Shown one piece after another: positions 11,673 to 23,556 of a stretch of DNA of 64,000 bases (its first letter is position 1; every line of letters starts with the position of its first letter). The stretch spans positions 239,501 to 303,500 of the forward strand of contig CAUYUJ010010380.1 of NCBI GenBank assembly GCA_963575745.1. Reading direction: 5' to 3'. The notes beneath the pieces were generated by a model. The model saw nothing but the letters and a program-made list of their open reading frames with translations, was not told where the DNA came from and made no database searches. A program made the position numbers and the translations under genes. The DNA is from Prorocentrum cordatum (lineage: Eukaryota > Sar > Dinophyceae > Prorocentrales > Prorocentraceae).

Positions 11673-12684
11673 ATCCCGCCCACAGATGAAGAGAATTTCT
11701 TCGATGAAGATCCCGACGATCCAGTCGCTACAAAGAAATCGAAGACTTCGTTCCAGAGGCGTCGCGCGCGCCATCGGAAAACCAGAGGAACGTTTGCGAC
11801 GACCTCGCGGCGCCGAAACGGCGCTGCTCCATCCCGCCGCGCACCTATGGAACTCTAGAAACGCCGCGCCAAGAGAGGAGGTCCTAAAGCCCCCATTGGG
11901 GATTGGGGTCGAGCAGCGGACAAAGGCCATCTCTATCGTAGAAGCGGAACGCGTCGAAAAACGGATCGGCATCTCGCGCCCCGAGTGCAATTTCTTTTTG
12001 CCGGGCGACCTTTCCTAAAGAAGCCCGAGCGCCGTTCGGCCCGGCAGCCGCGCACCAGTTCGAGCCCACATCGAAAGGTGCAGTTGTGATGCTGCCCAGG
12101 TGACGGGAGCTATCCCGGCGCGGGCGCCTGGTTTCATTCTGCTCGATGAGGGCGACCTCCTCGTTTTACGCGGCGAGCGATCAGCGCGGGCCGACCCCCA
12201 AAGAATTCAGAAACATGGAAGAAGCCACGAACCATGGCTGCAGCAACATTGATGACCAATGGGGGAAGCGATGAGACATCCCGCATGTCACACGCGGGTC
12301 TGATCGCCCAAGGGACATGCGATGGTTCGAGTGGACCGACGCGCGCGAATCTCGAGCACGATCGCGGTATCCTTCCGGACTTCGCGGGCGCAGACTCTTG
12401 AGTGAACGAAGAGATCCCCGAGTCTCTTCAGACGCGCATGGCGCGCGGTCACGTTGCGAGGGCCGCTGGCGGCAACGGCGCAGGGCAAGCAGCCGCGCTT
12501 CGCCAGGCTGCCAAGCGGGAAAAGCAGAAAACTGCTGCGCGACCGATGCGTCAGCCAAGCCAGCACATTCTACCGCCGCCCGCAACCCAACGAACCACAC
12601 CATCCAAAGCACCTTATCGGCGTGACAACCCGACTGCTAGGCTGACGGTGCGCAACCCCCTGCTGGCAGAACTAGAATAGAACT
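11673..12684. other. No recognisable gene
   Basis: A 92-codon frame at 12402-12680 (+) has a charged helix (AALRQAAKREKQKTAARPM) and Pro/Thr-rich sequence and ends just before the next hairpin pair. It may belong to the same decayed coding region. Nothing else is recognisable. Confidence 0.35.
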
Positions 12685-12731
12685 GCGTCGGCGAAGGCTG
12701 ATGCTACCGCTGCGTCGGCGAAAGCCGATGC
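12685..12731 (+). repeat. Two long-stem GNRA hairpins, 27 nt apart
   Basis: 12685-12704: GCGTCGGC/GAAG/GCTGATGC, identical to the copy at 8252. 12712-12731: GCGTCGGC/GAAA/GCCGATGC, all eight positions pairable with one G-U. These are the last copies of the long-stem family that I find in the window. Confidence 0.8.
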
Positions 12732-15358
12732 CGCTATGCAAGGGGCTACTCCAAAAGCGACGGGCGATTCGCCCTGGGTCGGGCGGGCCCCGGGCCCCCC
12801 AAAGGGGGCGGCCAAGCTGCGACCGTCGAGCCGCCCTCCCGCCAGCTTCGTCGGACAAATGCCTGCGTGCGTGAGGCTACTCCAACCATGGCCCAGCATG
12901 CGGAGCGTAACTCGCAAGCCCGGGGCCCCCGATGGCCCCCGCAATTCGCTAGCCGCCCGGAACGCTCCAGAGCCCAATCGAGGGGGCAGGCTGCAGCCTC
13001 GAGCCCGGGATTTCCTGCAGCCGCATCTTGAGTTGTCGCGGCGGATTTACACGCCGGGTGAATCGCACCGCCTGCTGGAGAAACAGCCGCCTCCACGCAG
13101 GGAGGACCGCGACGGTAATCGCGATGGTCATGCGATGCGTATACTTGGGAATGACAGGTGGGGCCGCGACAGCGTCAGCCGTCGCTAGCGCTCGCGAAAA
13201 CAGATGCCACTTATCCACCGACTTTTCTCTCCCGCTGTCTCTCCCTCACTTGCCTTCCGCGCCGCCGCGCCGCCATGGCATGGGTGATGGCATCGTCGGC
13301 ACATCTGGCACGGGGCTGACGCATATCAGGCCCCCAGAGACGAGGACACAGATAAACCAGGACACGGAAGACCAAGGTAACTACATCCTCTTCCTGCAAA
13401 GTTACATTTTTCAGCACCCTTGCATTTGTTGCTTGCTGCGCTGCGGGATTCGGGTTTGTGCCCGGTTTCAGGAGGGCCTCGCAGGCTTTTAGGACTTGTG
13501 TCCGGGCTCATCCTGGAGAGGCTGCATTGCAGTGTTTCGTTCGTGCCGCCGTCTGGGAAAATTGGTTCGAGGGATGTTGGGCGTCCGTGTCTAGCGTGTC
13601 CGGGTTAACGGGGCCCCGTCGCTGCCGCCCTCCCTCGCAGGGAGAGAGGCGTTTTCTCGCGTTGCCCTGCTCCCCATACAATGTTGCGCCACTCTTGTTT
13701 CGGGCCCCGTTGTCCCCTCCTTTTCTTAGGCGGGGTCCCCGGGGAAACTCGAATTTGAGAGCCTTGTGCTAGAGGTTCTTAAGTCTTGGGCGGGGGGGGG
13801 GGGCATCTAATTTGGCGCCCGTTTATTTTCAGCCGCAACCCCGATGGGTTTCGGGGGCCGTCGGTTGCCTCTTGGGTTTTCCCCGTTGCCTTCCATATCC
13901 TGTTCTCCTGAGGATCGAGGATGAGGCTATGGTTAATGTTGACCGCCCGCAGCATTTTCGGGCTGCGAGCGGCTTTGCGCGAAAAGTGGTGTGGCTGCGC
14001 GCGCGCGCGTGGCGCGCCCTCTCCTCCTCTCCCTCGTCGTCTCGTCCTGTGCTGCTAATGGTAACTGCTTCAGCTGTGAAAGAATTCGGCCACCTTCGAA
14101 GGCGATACGATGCCGTCTGCACTCTGGGAATGTTTGGTTCCACAGCCATTATTTCCCCAATTCCATTCCCAGGAGTTGCTCCTTTCCCCCCCTCGCCGTC
14201 TGATGTCACGCATGTCAATCCGTCCTATGCCGCGCGCCCCCCCTTCTGATTGCTCCTCCCGCATCACCCCTCGTCCCTCTCAATGTACCCATGAGCACAT
14301 GAATTGCCCCTTCTGCTCGAACCATATGGGGTAATTCAGTAAGGTTCCCAAGGGGGGAACGGACAGCACGGGAACTTGCCCGTGTTCTACATGTGTTGTC
14401 GTTCATCATCTCTTTCGCGTTCTACTCCAGTCTTCAGCATCGGCAGTTTTTCCCAACGTAGCGCGTCACGTGGCACCGCGGGGTTTGGAAATCTCCAACG
14501 GGCTTTCGACAAACCTACATATATGGTTGATTGATTCAGCAACTGTTTTACGGAAAGGCCGCCGGGCCATTACGATTCAGACATTTCGAAGTAAAGTTGG
14601 TGTTTGTTCCTTGCGGCGGGTGCGCGCCCCCCCCCCCCAGCCATGCTGGCGGCCGTGATTGGCACAATCGTGGTCAACAAGTGGAAGCTGACCAAGAACC
14701 TCGGCTCTTTGCTGCTTTCTTCTCTCGGCCTCCCAGGTCATCACTGCGGCCACACCAATGTCGATTGCACGACTTACCCGATGGTTTCTGACTGTATTCA
14801 GATATTCCCCGCCGTCGCTGCGCGCGGAGTCCAGTAGATACCCGCCCAGATCTAACAGATCATGTTTCTGGTGCGAGGGCTCAGACCCCCATCGAATCAT
14901 ATCGGATGGAACGCACAGGTAAGAGGCAAGGCCTACAAGCCACCGTGGCGGATCTGGTTTCTCCCCCAGGTGGTCATGGCAAGTCTCACCACTGTGCCAG
15001 CGCAACGCTTTCTGCTGCGACCCTTCGAACCCCGCGCAGAAGTATAGAAGGCTTGAGAGTTCTGTTCGGCAAGCCCTGGCGGACCGCAGCACTAGACACG
15101 CCTTTGACGTGATAAAACCAGAGCGTGCAACGTCGTCCTCCAATGTGCCCAGAGAGTCGTAACATGCGACGGCCTTACCACCTGAGTCCATGCAGGCCGA
15201 AACTTGTAATATATCATGTCCCTATCCGGGAAAAGGCCGCATGATGAAGTAGTAGGACGAGGAGGAGTTGAAGGAGACGTGGGGAGGAATAAAGAGAGGC
15301 AGAGAGACACATGTGGAAGGGGAGGCTCAGAGTTTGCAGTGTACATTTGGCAGCTGGG
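12732..15358. other. No recognisable gene
   Basis: Several open frames exist on both strands, the largest a 204-codon frame at 14577-15191 (-), but none shows a domain. A run of G lies near 13792-13803 and one of C near 14628-14638. Confidence 0.5.
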
Positions 15359-15592
15359 GGAGCTTACTGAGGCCCTCTGACGCATTGTTGGAGCCTCTTG
15401 GCGTGTTTTGGGAGCGTGTCGGGGAGTTTGGGGCGTTGATGGGGCGCGCTGGCGCAGAATCTGGCCTTCCTTGGGGCCTCCTGGTGTTTCTCTTGGGCCT
15501 ATTCGATCTTGCGAAATCGTTTTCGAGGCCTCTTGAGTTCTTTGACGCGTCATTGGATTGGGTTGGAAGCCATCCTGGGCATCTTGTTTGAT
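15359..15592 (+). repeat. Diverged CCTCTTGG-type repeat block
   Basis: Irregular copies of a unit with core GCCTCTTGG or GCCTCCTGG, spaced 20-40 bases. It resembles the body of the TIR-bearing repeats at 22 kb and 42 kb but is much more diverged, and no termini are visible. Confidence 0.45.
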
Positions 15593-17862
15593 ACCTTGGA
15601 GGAAGCGAGGAACATGTCGAGCATTTGCGTATGTTACCCGCTTGTCGCGCCAGCGATCATGTCGCAAGTGTGTAAACTACCTACTTCTATCGCGAGCGAG
15701 TGGCCGTCACCTCCCCCTTCTCGCACCCTTGAACCTTTTATCTCAGCCCTGTCAGGTGTTGTTGGGTCTTTACCAGGCTGTGTTGATGTTCTGCCTTGGG
15801 CCCTGGGGTCAGTCGTCAAAAACAAGTTGCCCCTCATCATCTTCCAGGTGCGCCTCCAAGGCACCCGTTCAGGAATGCCTCCTACATGGGACGTCCAAGA
15901 GAAGGGGCAAGAGATAGCGGGGAGGAAAGGAAATGGGCCGGGAAGAGGGAGGAGAGGAGGTCGAGGGGAATCGGAATGGGTAAAGAGGGCGGAAAGGATG
16001 AAGGGAGATGGATAGGGGAATGGGACATAGGAAGGGCAGAGGAGCTTGAGTGTTGCATCCTACACAGCCTCCCACGACGAACAAACATTTGCGCTGCGTT
16101 TGCGGAGCGGGATGTCACGACCGTTGTCCTTACGTTCCGTACCAATACCTCCATTGCCCCAGAAGCACCACGATCGCGCAATTGTATGTCTGTGGGGATA
16201 GTGTATTAAGCCTGCTGCGTCGAGCAATTCGCTGCTCACTGGAGCGTGGCTTCTCTGAGCAGCACGCATACCAACTCCCTCACTGTCCCCTCCTACGCCC
16301 CCCCAGCTGCTCGCAGTGATCCCATTGAGCGTGTCCTTTGTTTCTCAGCCAGTGCATCTGCAGAGGGTGGGAGTCAGATCACCTAACTCGTAGGATTGAT
16401 ATCATTTGAGTTGCAGCAGCGTGTGAATCGGTCCCGTCGGGCATTTGGAATGAGTGGGGATGTGCATGGGCGCTCTCCCAGTGGCACTGCTATCCCAGGC
16501 TACTGCATGATGGTACTATACTTTGTCTTCTTGTTCCAGCATTTTCTGCTGGATGTCTGACCGGACGGGCTTCGCTAGCTTCTGACAGTCATTGGCAATG
16601 GAAAGTGGCGGTCAATACGGGCAAACAGTAGAAATAGAGAAGGAGCATGAGGTGTCATGTGTTTGCATGGTGTAGTGTGAGCATGGGCCCGAGGGTCTCG
16701 AACGCGTTTATACAGTAGCCATAAATTGATGATTGGTCTGGCTGGTTGGAAGCATTAAATTTCCCGCTTGGTGTCGAGCCAGAGCATGCGAGGGAGATTG
16801 TTTCAAGAGTTGCCGAGATTGAAAAATTGCAGGTCGGCGGAGTGTAATGTATAGTAAGAGGCACTGAGAGGCGAAGAAGCATCGCGAAAACCACATGCTT
16901 GGACACATTGCGCTAGGCAGAGGGAAGGCGGCGAGACAGACATGGGGGATCTGCCTCACACGCAAGACTTGGCGTCGAGACAAAAGACCAGTGGATGCAA
17001 CAGCATGCAGAACATATACCATACATTCACGTTATCAGACTTACTTATCCGAGGGAGCAAGGCTCAGAGGCGATCGTTCTCATACGCGCCTCTCCGAGAG
17101 AGGAGAGCTCAGAGGCAATTCTTGCTTAAGCCATCCACGAACTGAATGGCCTGTTCTGTTCATCCAGCACATCCGCAGAATTCGGACGTCCCTCGCGCAC
17201 ATCACAATGTCAGGGTCGAAACACGTCAAGTGAATTACAACATGTTATTACACATCTGTTCAACAAATGGAGCGCAATGATGTTGCACATACTTATTAGA
17301 AGACGGTGTTGTTTCTGATGTCCCTGTGTTTTTTTCAGCACTGTCGAAGAAAGTCTTCAACACACAGTGACATTCAGATATTGCTCACATAGCTGGTAGA
17401 AAATCATGTTTGTTGTAAGTTCCCGGTGCGGTTCTCCATCTTTGCTTTAACGTGTGTTCCCTTCATGCCCAAAGGGGTGCTCCTCAACGTTTCGTCTAAT
17501 CGCAGGCATCGGTGGCCCCCCGTTGATTTTTGTATGAGCCTGGACACGCACGTGCCACTTGTTGTCTCGTCCGTCCGCGAATTGCCTGATCATCTCTACC
17601 TGGACATCTTCACAGTTGTGAAGTCGGACGCACCCCTCACGCAGATCCTATCGTCAGAGTCGACGAGCACATGGGGCGTCCAACATGTTATCATATTGCA
17701 CTCAAGAAATCAATGGGCTCCGATGGTGTCATAAAGGTGATAATTATGCGGTGCAAACTATGTGGTGTAACTCATCACTTGCTCAACTTGAAGCTGTCCT
17801 CTCCACTGCTCGCGCAAACATCCCACCCTCCCACCCGCAACTTGGTTTGCAAAACCTCTTAA
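15593..17862. other. No recognisable gene; relatively AT-richer stretch
   Basis: Between about 16.3 and 17.8 kb the sequence is less GC-rich than elsewhere. A 102-codon frame at 17426-17734 (+) includes VRELPDHLYLDIFTVVKSDA but matches no family I know. It could be intronic or intergenic. Confidence 0.45.
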
Positions 17863-18372
17863 GACCGACTACGACGACACCGACGACAACGACGACGACG
17901 ACACCGACGACGTCTCCGACGACTTCGACGACGACGACAGGGACGCCGACGCCGACGACGACGAAGACGACGACGACGACGCCAACGAAGGCGACGACGA
18001 GGGAGGAGGAAGGACGACGACGGCGACAACGACGACAACGACGACAACGACGACAACGACGAGGGAGGAGGGAGGACGGCGACGACGCGAACGACGACGA
18101 AGGAGGAGGACGGCGACGCCGACGACGACAACGACGACGACGACGGTGACGAAATAGAACCGACGACGAGACGCCGACGACGGACGACGACGACGACGTG
18201 GGAGGAGGAGGACGGACGACCACGGCGACAACGACGACGGAAACGACCACGACGCCAAAGAGGACGACGACGACGAACGCGAGAAAAGACAGAGGACGAC
18301 GTAGGCGACGACGACGACGACGACGCGGGAGGAGGGAGGACGGCGACGACGACGACGACGACGACGCAAGAG
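17863..18372 (+). repeat. Long GAC/GACGAC triplet array
   Basis: About 500 bases are dominated by GAC triplets with interspersed GGAGGA. All six frames stay open through it, producing long but meaningless Thr/Arg/Asp or Ser/Val/Val-type frames on both strands. The complementary GTC array lies at 32.3-32.8 kb. Confidence 0.85.
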
Positions 18373-18388
18373 CGCGCGCGCACGCTTT

Positions 18389-18800
18389 TGTTGAAAATGC
18401 GTGTTGCGAAACCTTGGGTTTTTGTATGTTTTTTGGACGCACGATTTTGAAATCCTTCTGAAACCGATGGGTTTTGAAGGGTTTTCGGCATATGCCCGCG
18501 ACGACGCGCGCGTCTGCATTTCGTCCTATTTTTTGCAGAGGATTCTCGCGACGACACACGCGCAAGGGCGTTCGACAGATTTCGACATGCGCGCGCGCGA
18601 AGCCCGTTTGGTAGCATGTTGTGAAAATCTTGAAAAAATCATGGTTTTGTTTTGGAAACTCGATTGCGATATCCTTCCGGCACCGAAGGTTTTTGAAGGA
18701 TTTCGGCATGCGTGCGCGACGACGCAAGCGTGCGCACTCCGTCCCAGCTTTTGCAAGGGATTCGCGAAAAAGTGCGATGTTAGAACAAAAATGTCACCGC
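18389..18800 (+). repeat. Two copies of a ~218-bp satellite
   Basis: Two diverged units are offset by 218 bases: for example AAATCCTTCTGAAACCGAT near 18450 matches ATATCCTTCCGGCACCGAA near 18668, and GCGACGACGC recurs at about 18494 and 18715. The satellite directly follows the GAC array and ends near a T run at 18807-18818. Confidence 0.6.
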
Positions 18801-19086
18801 ATAGTGTTTTTTTTTTTTAAACCCGGGAACCTCAGGGGGGGAACCCGGCCTAGCTGGGATAGTATGATGTCATATTTATGATGGACGAGTGGTCAGAGTC
18901 ATATCTGATTTACATACCCGAAAGGGGAACGGATAAGTCCGGGGGGTGTGGGGGTAGAGTCTATTCCCTTTTTAGAAAAGGAGAATGTATGTCGTGCAAG
19001 GTATACGGTGCAAATTTGATCTGACAGTTATCGGTTGCAAGATATGCGATGTAAGTTATGTTGTGTAAGGCATGTGGTGAAGGCTA
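18801..19086. other. No recognisable gene
   Basis: Non-coding sequence between satellite and minisatellite; nothing further seen. Confidence 0.5.
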
Positions 19087-19345
19087 CGTGGGGCGCCCAC
19101 GATGCGGCACGGGCGGCAACGCGGCGCAACCTCAGCATATCCCGCGAGCGTGAGGCGCCCACGAGGAACTCACGAGGCAGCGCGGGCGGCAACGTGGCAA
19201 AACCTCGGCATATCCTTCAAGCGCGGGGTGCCCACGAGACGGCACGGTTGGCAACGCGGCGCAACCTCGGCGTACCCCCCAAGCTCGGGGCGCCCACGAG
19301 GCGCCCCCGAGGCGCCTCGGGCCCGCAACGTGGCGAAAACCCATT
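19087..19345 (+). repeat. Minisatellite, about four ~70-bp units
   Basis: Repeated unit with landmarks GGCAACG(C/T)GGC, AACCTC(A/G)GC(A/G)TA and GCGCCCACGA(G). Unit starts fall near 19087, 19157, 19222 and 19290. Coding frames through it are a by-product of the repeat. Confidence 0.7.
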
Positions 19346-22127
19346 ATGCCCAACCAGGTACTTAACGAAAATAGTGCTGAACCCCCAGAGTACAAGCTGA
19401 CATGACTTTGTGAAATGAAAATCGGTCGCACTCAACACATGTTTCAAATTGTTTGGCTGCGCTAAACTTACAATTAAAACCGCACGCACCCTCGGATGTT
19501 GGCGCGAGCCTTGGCGGACGATCACCGCGAGCCCGTCGCTCGGGGCCGCCGGGTCTCGACCTTCCCCACGCGGCCGTCTCACGCTTACATTGCCTATCGC
19601 ACAATCGTTTCACGAGTGGCGGCGCCCCGTTGCTTCCCTCCCTCCTTTCTGTAGGGTCGGACGAAAGGGGGGGGGGAGTTACGAAAGCTATTGCATGCAG
19701 CTGGTCTAGGCCCCACCGCCGCGCGCTGTTTTTCGATACATTGGCGTCTCCAGCGCCAGGTGGCGCTGGGAATGCCAGCTGCGTGGGCTGATCCGGCAAT
19801 CCCCCTTTACTACCTCCGTCCCCGTTCGTCCGACTCGATCCTCCCGACCTCGAGGGATCCGTTCTCAAGGCGCTCGTTTCGAGCCCACCGCAGGGGCTCG
19901 CAACTGCTTCACACGAGACCAGAGTGCCCTGCATGACAGAGTCCAGCGAGAGTCCCTCATCCACCTCGTTCTCGTCCTCCCTCCCCCCCGCGTTCATCCT
20001 CGTCCTCATGTCCATCCACCTCATCCGCCAGGTTGCCTCAGGGAGCATTTTTAGGATGATGGGGAGCGTTCCCCCGAGCCCTTTTTGGGACAGTTCTGCC
20101 GAGGGAGCCCACGCCAACAGGGGGGAGGGAGGCAGGGTGACCGGCCCCAGAGTTCCACGATCCTCATGCCATATTCCTTTCGTGTTCCTCCCCCGCTCCT
20201 TCCGTCTCACCCTCGCTCTGCTGTCCTTGCCGATCGCGAGCTCCCTGATGGAGCTCCCTGATGCGCGCGGTGGCCCTCTTGAGCCTACGATTCACGGCGT
20301 CTCACGCTGCCGTTCTGCAGCCAGCCTGGCTGTGTCAGCACGCCAGATCCTAGGGAGGAGCAGCAGCAGAGAGAGGAGGGGGAGCAGGAGGAGGGGAAGG
20401 GGAGGGGGGGATACGACCGATAATGAGGAGGAATATTAGGAGGGGAAGAGAGATACATGAGGACGAGGATGAAGAGGGATCCGTATGAGGAGGAAACGGA
20501 GGGGGAGGAGGAGGAGGAGGACGAGGAGGACGAGGAGAAGGATGCAGGAGGAGGACGGACCAGGATGGAGGAGGAATGGATGAGGATGAGGAGTAGAGGG
20601 ACAAAGAGGAGGGGAGTAGTCAGGATTCGAGCGCTCGGGCGCTTGCTACTCGATCTAGGTTCTAGGTAGTGCCTGCACAGCTCCAGCGCCAAAATGTCCT
20701 GGCGTCCCTCCGGATACGTATCCTCCCTCCTCGCCCTCACGTGTGCAGCAAGATACGGAGTATTCCCCTCAGGGGGAGAGAACAAGCACAACAAAATACG
20801 TATCTTCCTCCTCGCCCCCCTGCCGCTGTCGCCCGGATCGTTGTCTGATGGCCTCGAGATTCAAAATCGACCGCCAGAGGTTAAGATATGTTCGATTTGA
20901 GGTTTGTCGTAACGCTCGCAGGTTTGGGCACATCAAAACAAGATCAGACCCTAGGCCACTCCCGAAGCGCACTATGACCAGAAATCCGAGGCTTCTCAAG
21001 CCGTTGCGGAAGGCGGAGGAGGAGGAGGAGGCGGACCGAGGAGGAAGAGGAGAAGCAAAAGAAGAAGGAGGAGAAGGAGGGAGGCTAGAAGAAGAGGAGG
21101 AGGAGGATGTCCTACAATGTCATAAAAAGTTTGCCATCGCGTGGAGCCCAAACAGTTCATTAGTGCAACATGGGTGGAACCTTGTGGGTACAAACACCTG
21201 TGTGTATAGAACCTACGTGTGTGTGTGGATGCGTGTGTGTGTTGTGTGTTGCGTGTGTGTGTTTTGTGTGTTGTGTGTGTTGTGTGTGTGTGTTGTGTTG
21301 TGTGTTGTGTTGTGTGTTGTGTGTATGTGTGGGTTGTGTGTCTTTGTTTTTTTGGGGGGGGCGTGTGCATGTGCGTGTGCGTGTGCGTCTGGGGGTGTAT
21401 GTGTGTACGTTTGTGTGTGTGTGTGCGTACGTGTGCGTGTGCGTGTTCGTGTGCGTGTTCGTGTGTGTGTGTGTGTGTGCGTGTGGATCCCAGTGTGTGT
21501 AACCATATTCTGGGTGGAACCCGATGATGGCGTGGAGCGCGATGTGTCAGACACTGTGGAAACTGCACCCACGTCCCAAATCGCACCCACATCCGCGACT
21601 GCCTCCAAACCCACATCCCAATTCACGTCCAGACTAGCACATTCACCCATCAACACCCCCGACAAACACTTCATGGGGCGACACTGGACAATGGCCCGAA
21701 ACTGCAATTCAGGACCAACTTCATGAAATCGATCGAACATGTCCTCTCCCTCCTCGTCGTCCTCTCCCTCCTCCTTTCCACTTATCCATCCTCCTCTTCC
21801 TCCCCCTGGAGGTGGAGAAGGAGGGCCGCTCCTCTCTATTCGGCCCCTCCCCTCTACTCCACATCATCCTTCTTCCCCCCCTCGCCTCCTCTCCCTTCAG
21901 GTCCCCAGGTGAGCGTTTCTTGGGACCTGTGCTGGGGGGTCTTGTCTAGACGTCGAAGGCTGCGTTTGCATGCCGTGACTTATAACTCATAGATCACCCC
22001 CCGCGTGACAAGGAGGTGGCGGGGGTGAGGAGAGTGCGGAACTTGCAATGTCGATGTGCATGTCGATTGCACTTGGATGTAATTATGCCTACGCATTGCA
22101 TTAGCATGCACCTACCGACTTAAATTC
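19346..22127. other. No recognisable gene; purine-rich and TG-rich tracts
   Basis: Contains an AGGAGG-rich purine tract (about 20350-20600), GGAGGA clusters (21014-21110) and a (TG)n/(GTGTGC)n tract of about 300 bases (21203-21500). Long frames across these are composition artefacts. Confidence 0.6.
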
Positions 22128-22920
22128 TAGACGCTTCGCTTATCCCCACCAGCCCATCCCGAAACGATGTCCAGGCGAGTTGAGGTGATCAGGGAAGTGC
22201 GGCAGCAAAGAGGAGGACGGCCGAACCGTGCAAAGGAGTGAGGAGGAGAAGGAGGAGGAGGATGGATGGATGGATGAGGGAGTGGGAAGACGGAGGATGA
22301 ATAGGATGAGGAGGAGGCGGAGGAGGAGGAGGAGGAGGAAGAGAAGGAGTAGGAGCAGGAAGGAGGAAGAGGAGGAGGAGGAGGGCAAGCACAAGGGCCA
22401 GAGGTCTCTTGGATGCCTCTAGGAGCCTCTTGGAGTATCTCTTGGGCGATTCTTGGGGGCCTCTTGGGACGTCTTGGGGGTCTCTTGGCGATCCTGGGGG
22501 GCTCTTCGGGGTCTTGGGTGCCTCGGGGGGGGGGGCCTCTTGGGGCCTCTGAGGGTCTTCTTGGGGGCCTTCTGGGGGCCTCTTGGGGGCCTCGTGGGGC
22601 CATTTTGAGGCCATCTTGGGACCTCTTGGGGCCTCCTGGGCGCTTCTTTGTGCCATCTTGGAGGAGATCTATCAAAGAAGAGCTGAGCTTCAATTAGCGC
22701 TGCCCCCCAGGAGGCCAACATGGGGCCAAAACCCTGCTAAAATCAATGATTTTGGCTTCCTCGCCGAGGCTGTTTTGGACGCTCTGACCGCTCCCCGCCC
22801 CTCCTGTCCAGGTCAGTGGGGAGGGGGTAGGGGGGGGGGTAAACCCTTCCCCGAAGGGGAAGAGGGAGGGGTGGAAGAGGAAACGCCCTAAACCACCGAC
22901 GCCCAGAGGGCTGGTGGGAT
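22128..22920 (+). mobile_element. TIR-bearing dispersed repeat, short copy
   Basis: The left end carries TAGACGCTTCGC then CCCACCAGCCC (22145-22155); the right end carries the exact reverse complement GGGCTGGTGGG (22908-22918). Inside are a GGA-rich purine tract and about 25 units of CCTCTTGGGG type, then a conserved block (AGGAGGCCAACATG... AATCAATGATTTTGGC... CCTTCCCCGAAGGGG). The same ends and internal blocks recur at 41510-43327. No transposase frame is visible, so it would be non-autonomous (MITE-like or introner-like). A clear target duplication is not resolved. Confidence 0.65.
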
Positions 22921-23533
22921 TATGGTTGACATGCCGATTCGAACATGACCCACAGGACAACGACGGAACAAAACACGGGACGGCCATTGGACAACCACGG
23001 GGGAACCGTGGGAAAACCATGGTGAGGAACCGCGCAGCGGGAGGACGAGCCCCAGCCACGTTGGCACACCGTCGGCCTCGAACAGTTCTCGCCTCGCACG
23101 CACGCGCGCACTTCACGAGCCGAAGCCGAGCCCGAGTCCTGGGCTGGGGCCACCTCGCTCTCACCGCCCAGCTCCCGGCCAAGGCATCTAATTGCGCAGG
23201 CCCAGATCGTTCGCCTTAGCTATGATGCCACATGAGAAGCTTACCCCACCACCCCACGATATCCAAAGGGGGAGGTGTTGTTCACTTCGTTCGGGGGGGC
23301 CCGAGCGAAGTGAACCCCACCTCTCCCCTTAGCATATGTAAGGTGGTGGGGTAGTCTTCGCAGGTGGCCTCCCAACCAGGGCAGTCAACTGCGCGGGTCC
23401 AGATCGTCTGCTGTGGCCGACCAGGCTCAGCGATACGCTGCAAGGCACGGTGCGTTCGGGGCGTTAGCTTTCAAGTATCAGGGTGCCGATTGGGCCCGCG
23501 CTTTCCCCAGCTCAACGCAGGTCCTCCTCCTCC
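22921..23533. other. No gene; foldback and a local duplication
   Basis: Besides the foldback at 23242-23353, a segment near 23180-23215 (GCGCAGGCCCAGATCGT) is duplicated with changes near 23380-23412 (GCGCGGGTCCAGATCGT), one copy on each side of the foldback. Confidence 0.5.
23242..23353. repeat. 112-bp foldback (MITE-like inverted repeat)
   Basis: TACCCCACCACC at 23242-23253 is answered by GGTGGTGGGGTA at 23342-23353. Further in, AAGGGGGAGGTG pairs with CACCTCTCCCCTT, and GTTCACTTCG...CGGG with CCCGAGCGAAGTGAAC. The apex is near the G run at 23294-23299. The arms are near-perfect over most of their length. Confidence 0.8.
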
Positions 23534-23556
23534 TCCGTAGCAGTTTTTGGCTCAAG
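23534..23556 (+). other. Relict dinoflagellate spliced leader (DinoSL)
   Basis: The 23 bases begin TCCGTAGC and end TTTTGGCTCAAG, as does the conserved 22-nt dinoflagellate spliced leader; only the middle differs (AGT here in place of CA). It is followed directly by ATG (23557) and preceded by TCC repeats. Relict leaders mark DNA copied back from trans-spliced mRNA, so the LINE copy that follows probably arose from a trans-spliced transcript. Confidence 0.75.

Noticed and set aside
14577-15191. 204-codon minus-strand frame with mixed composition
   Set aside because: Looks protein-like in places, but I recognise no domain and there is an equally open opposite frame; not supportable as a gene.
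17783-18727. 314-codon minus-strand open frame
   Set aside because: It lies across the GAC array; its Ser/Arg/Val monotony is a composition artefact.
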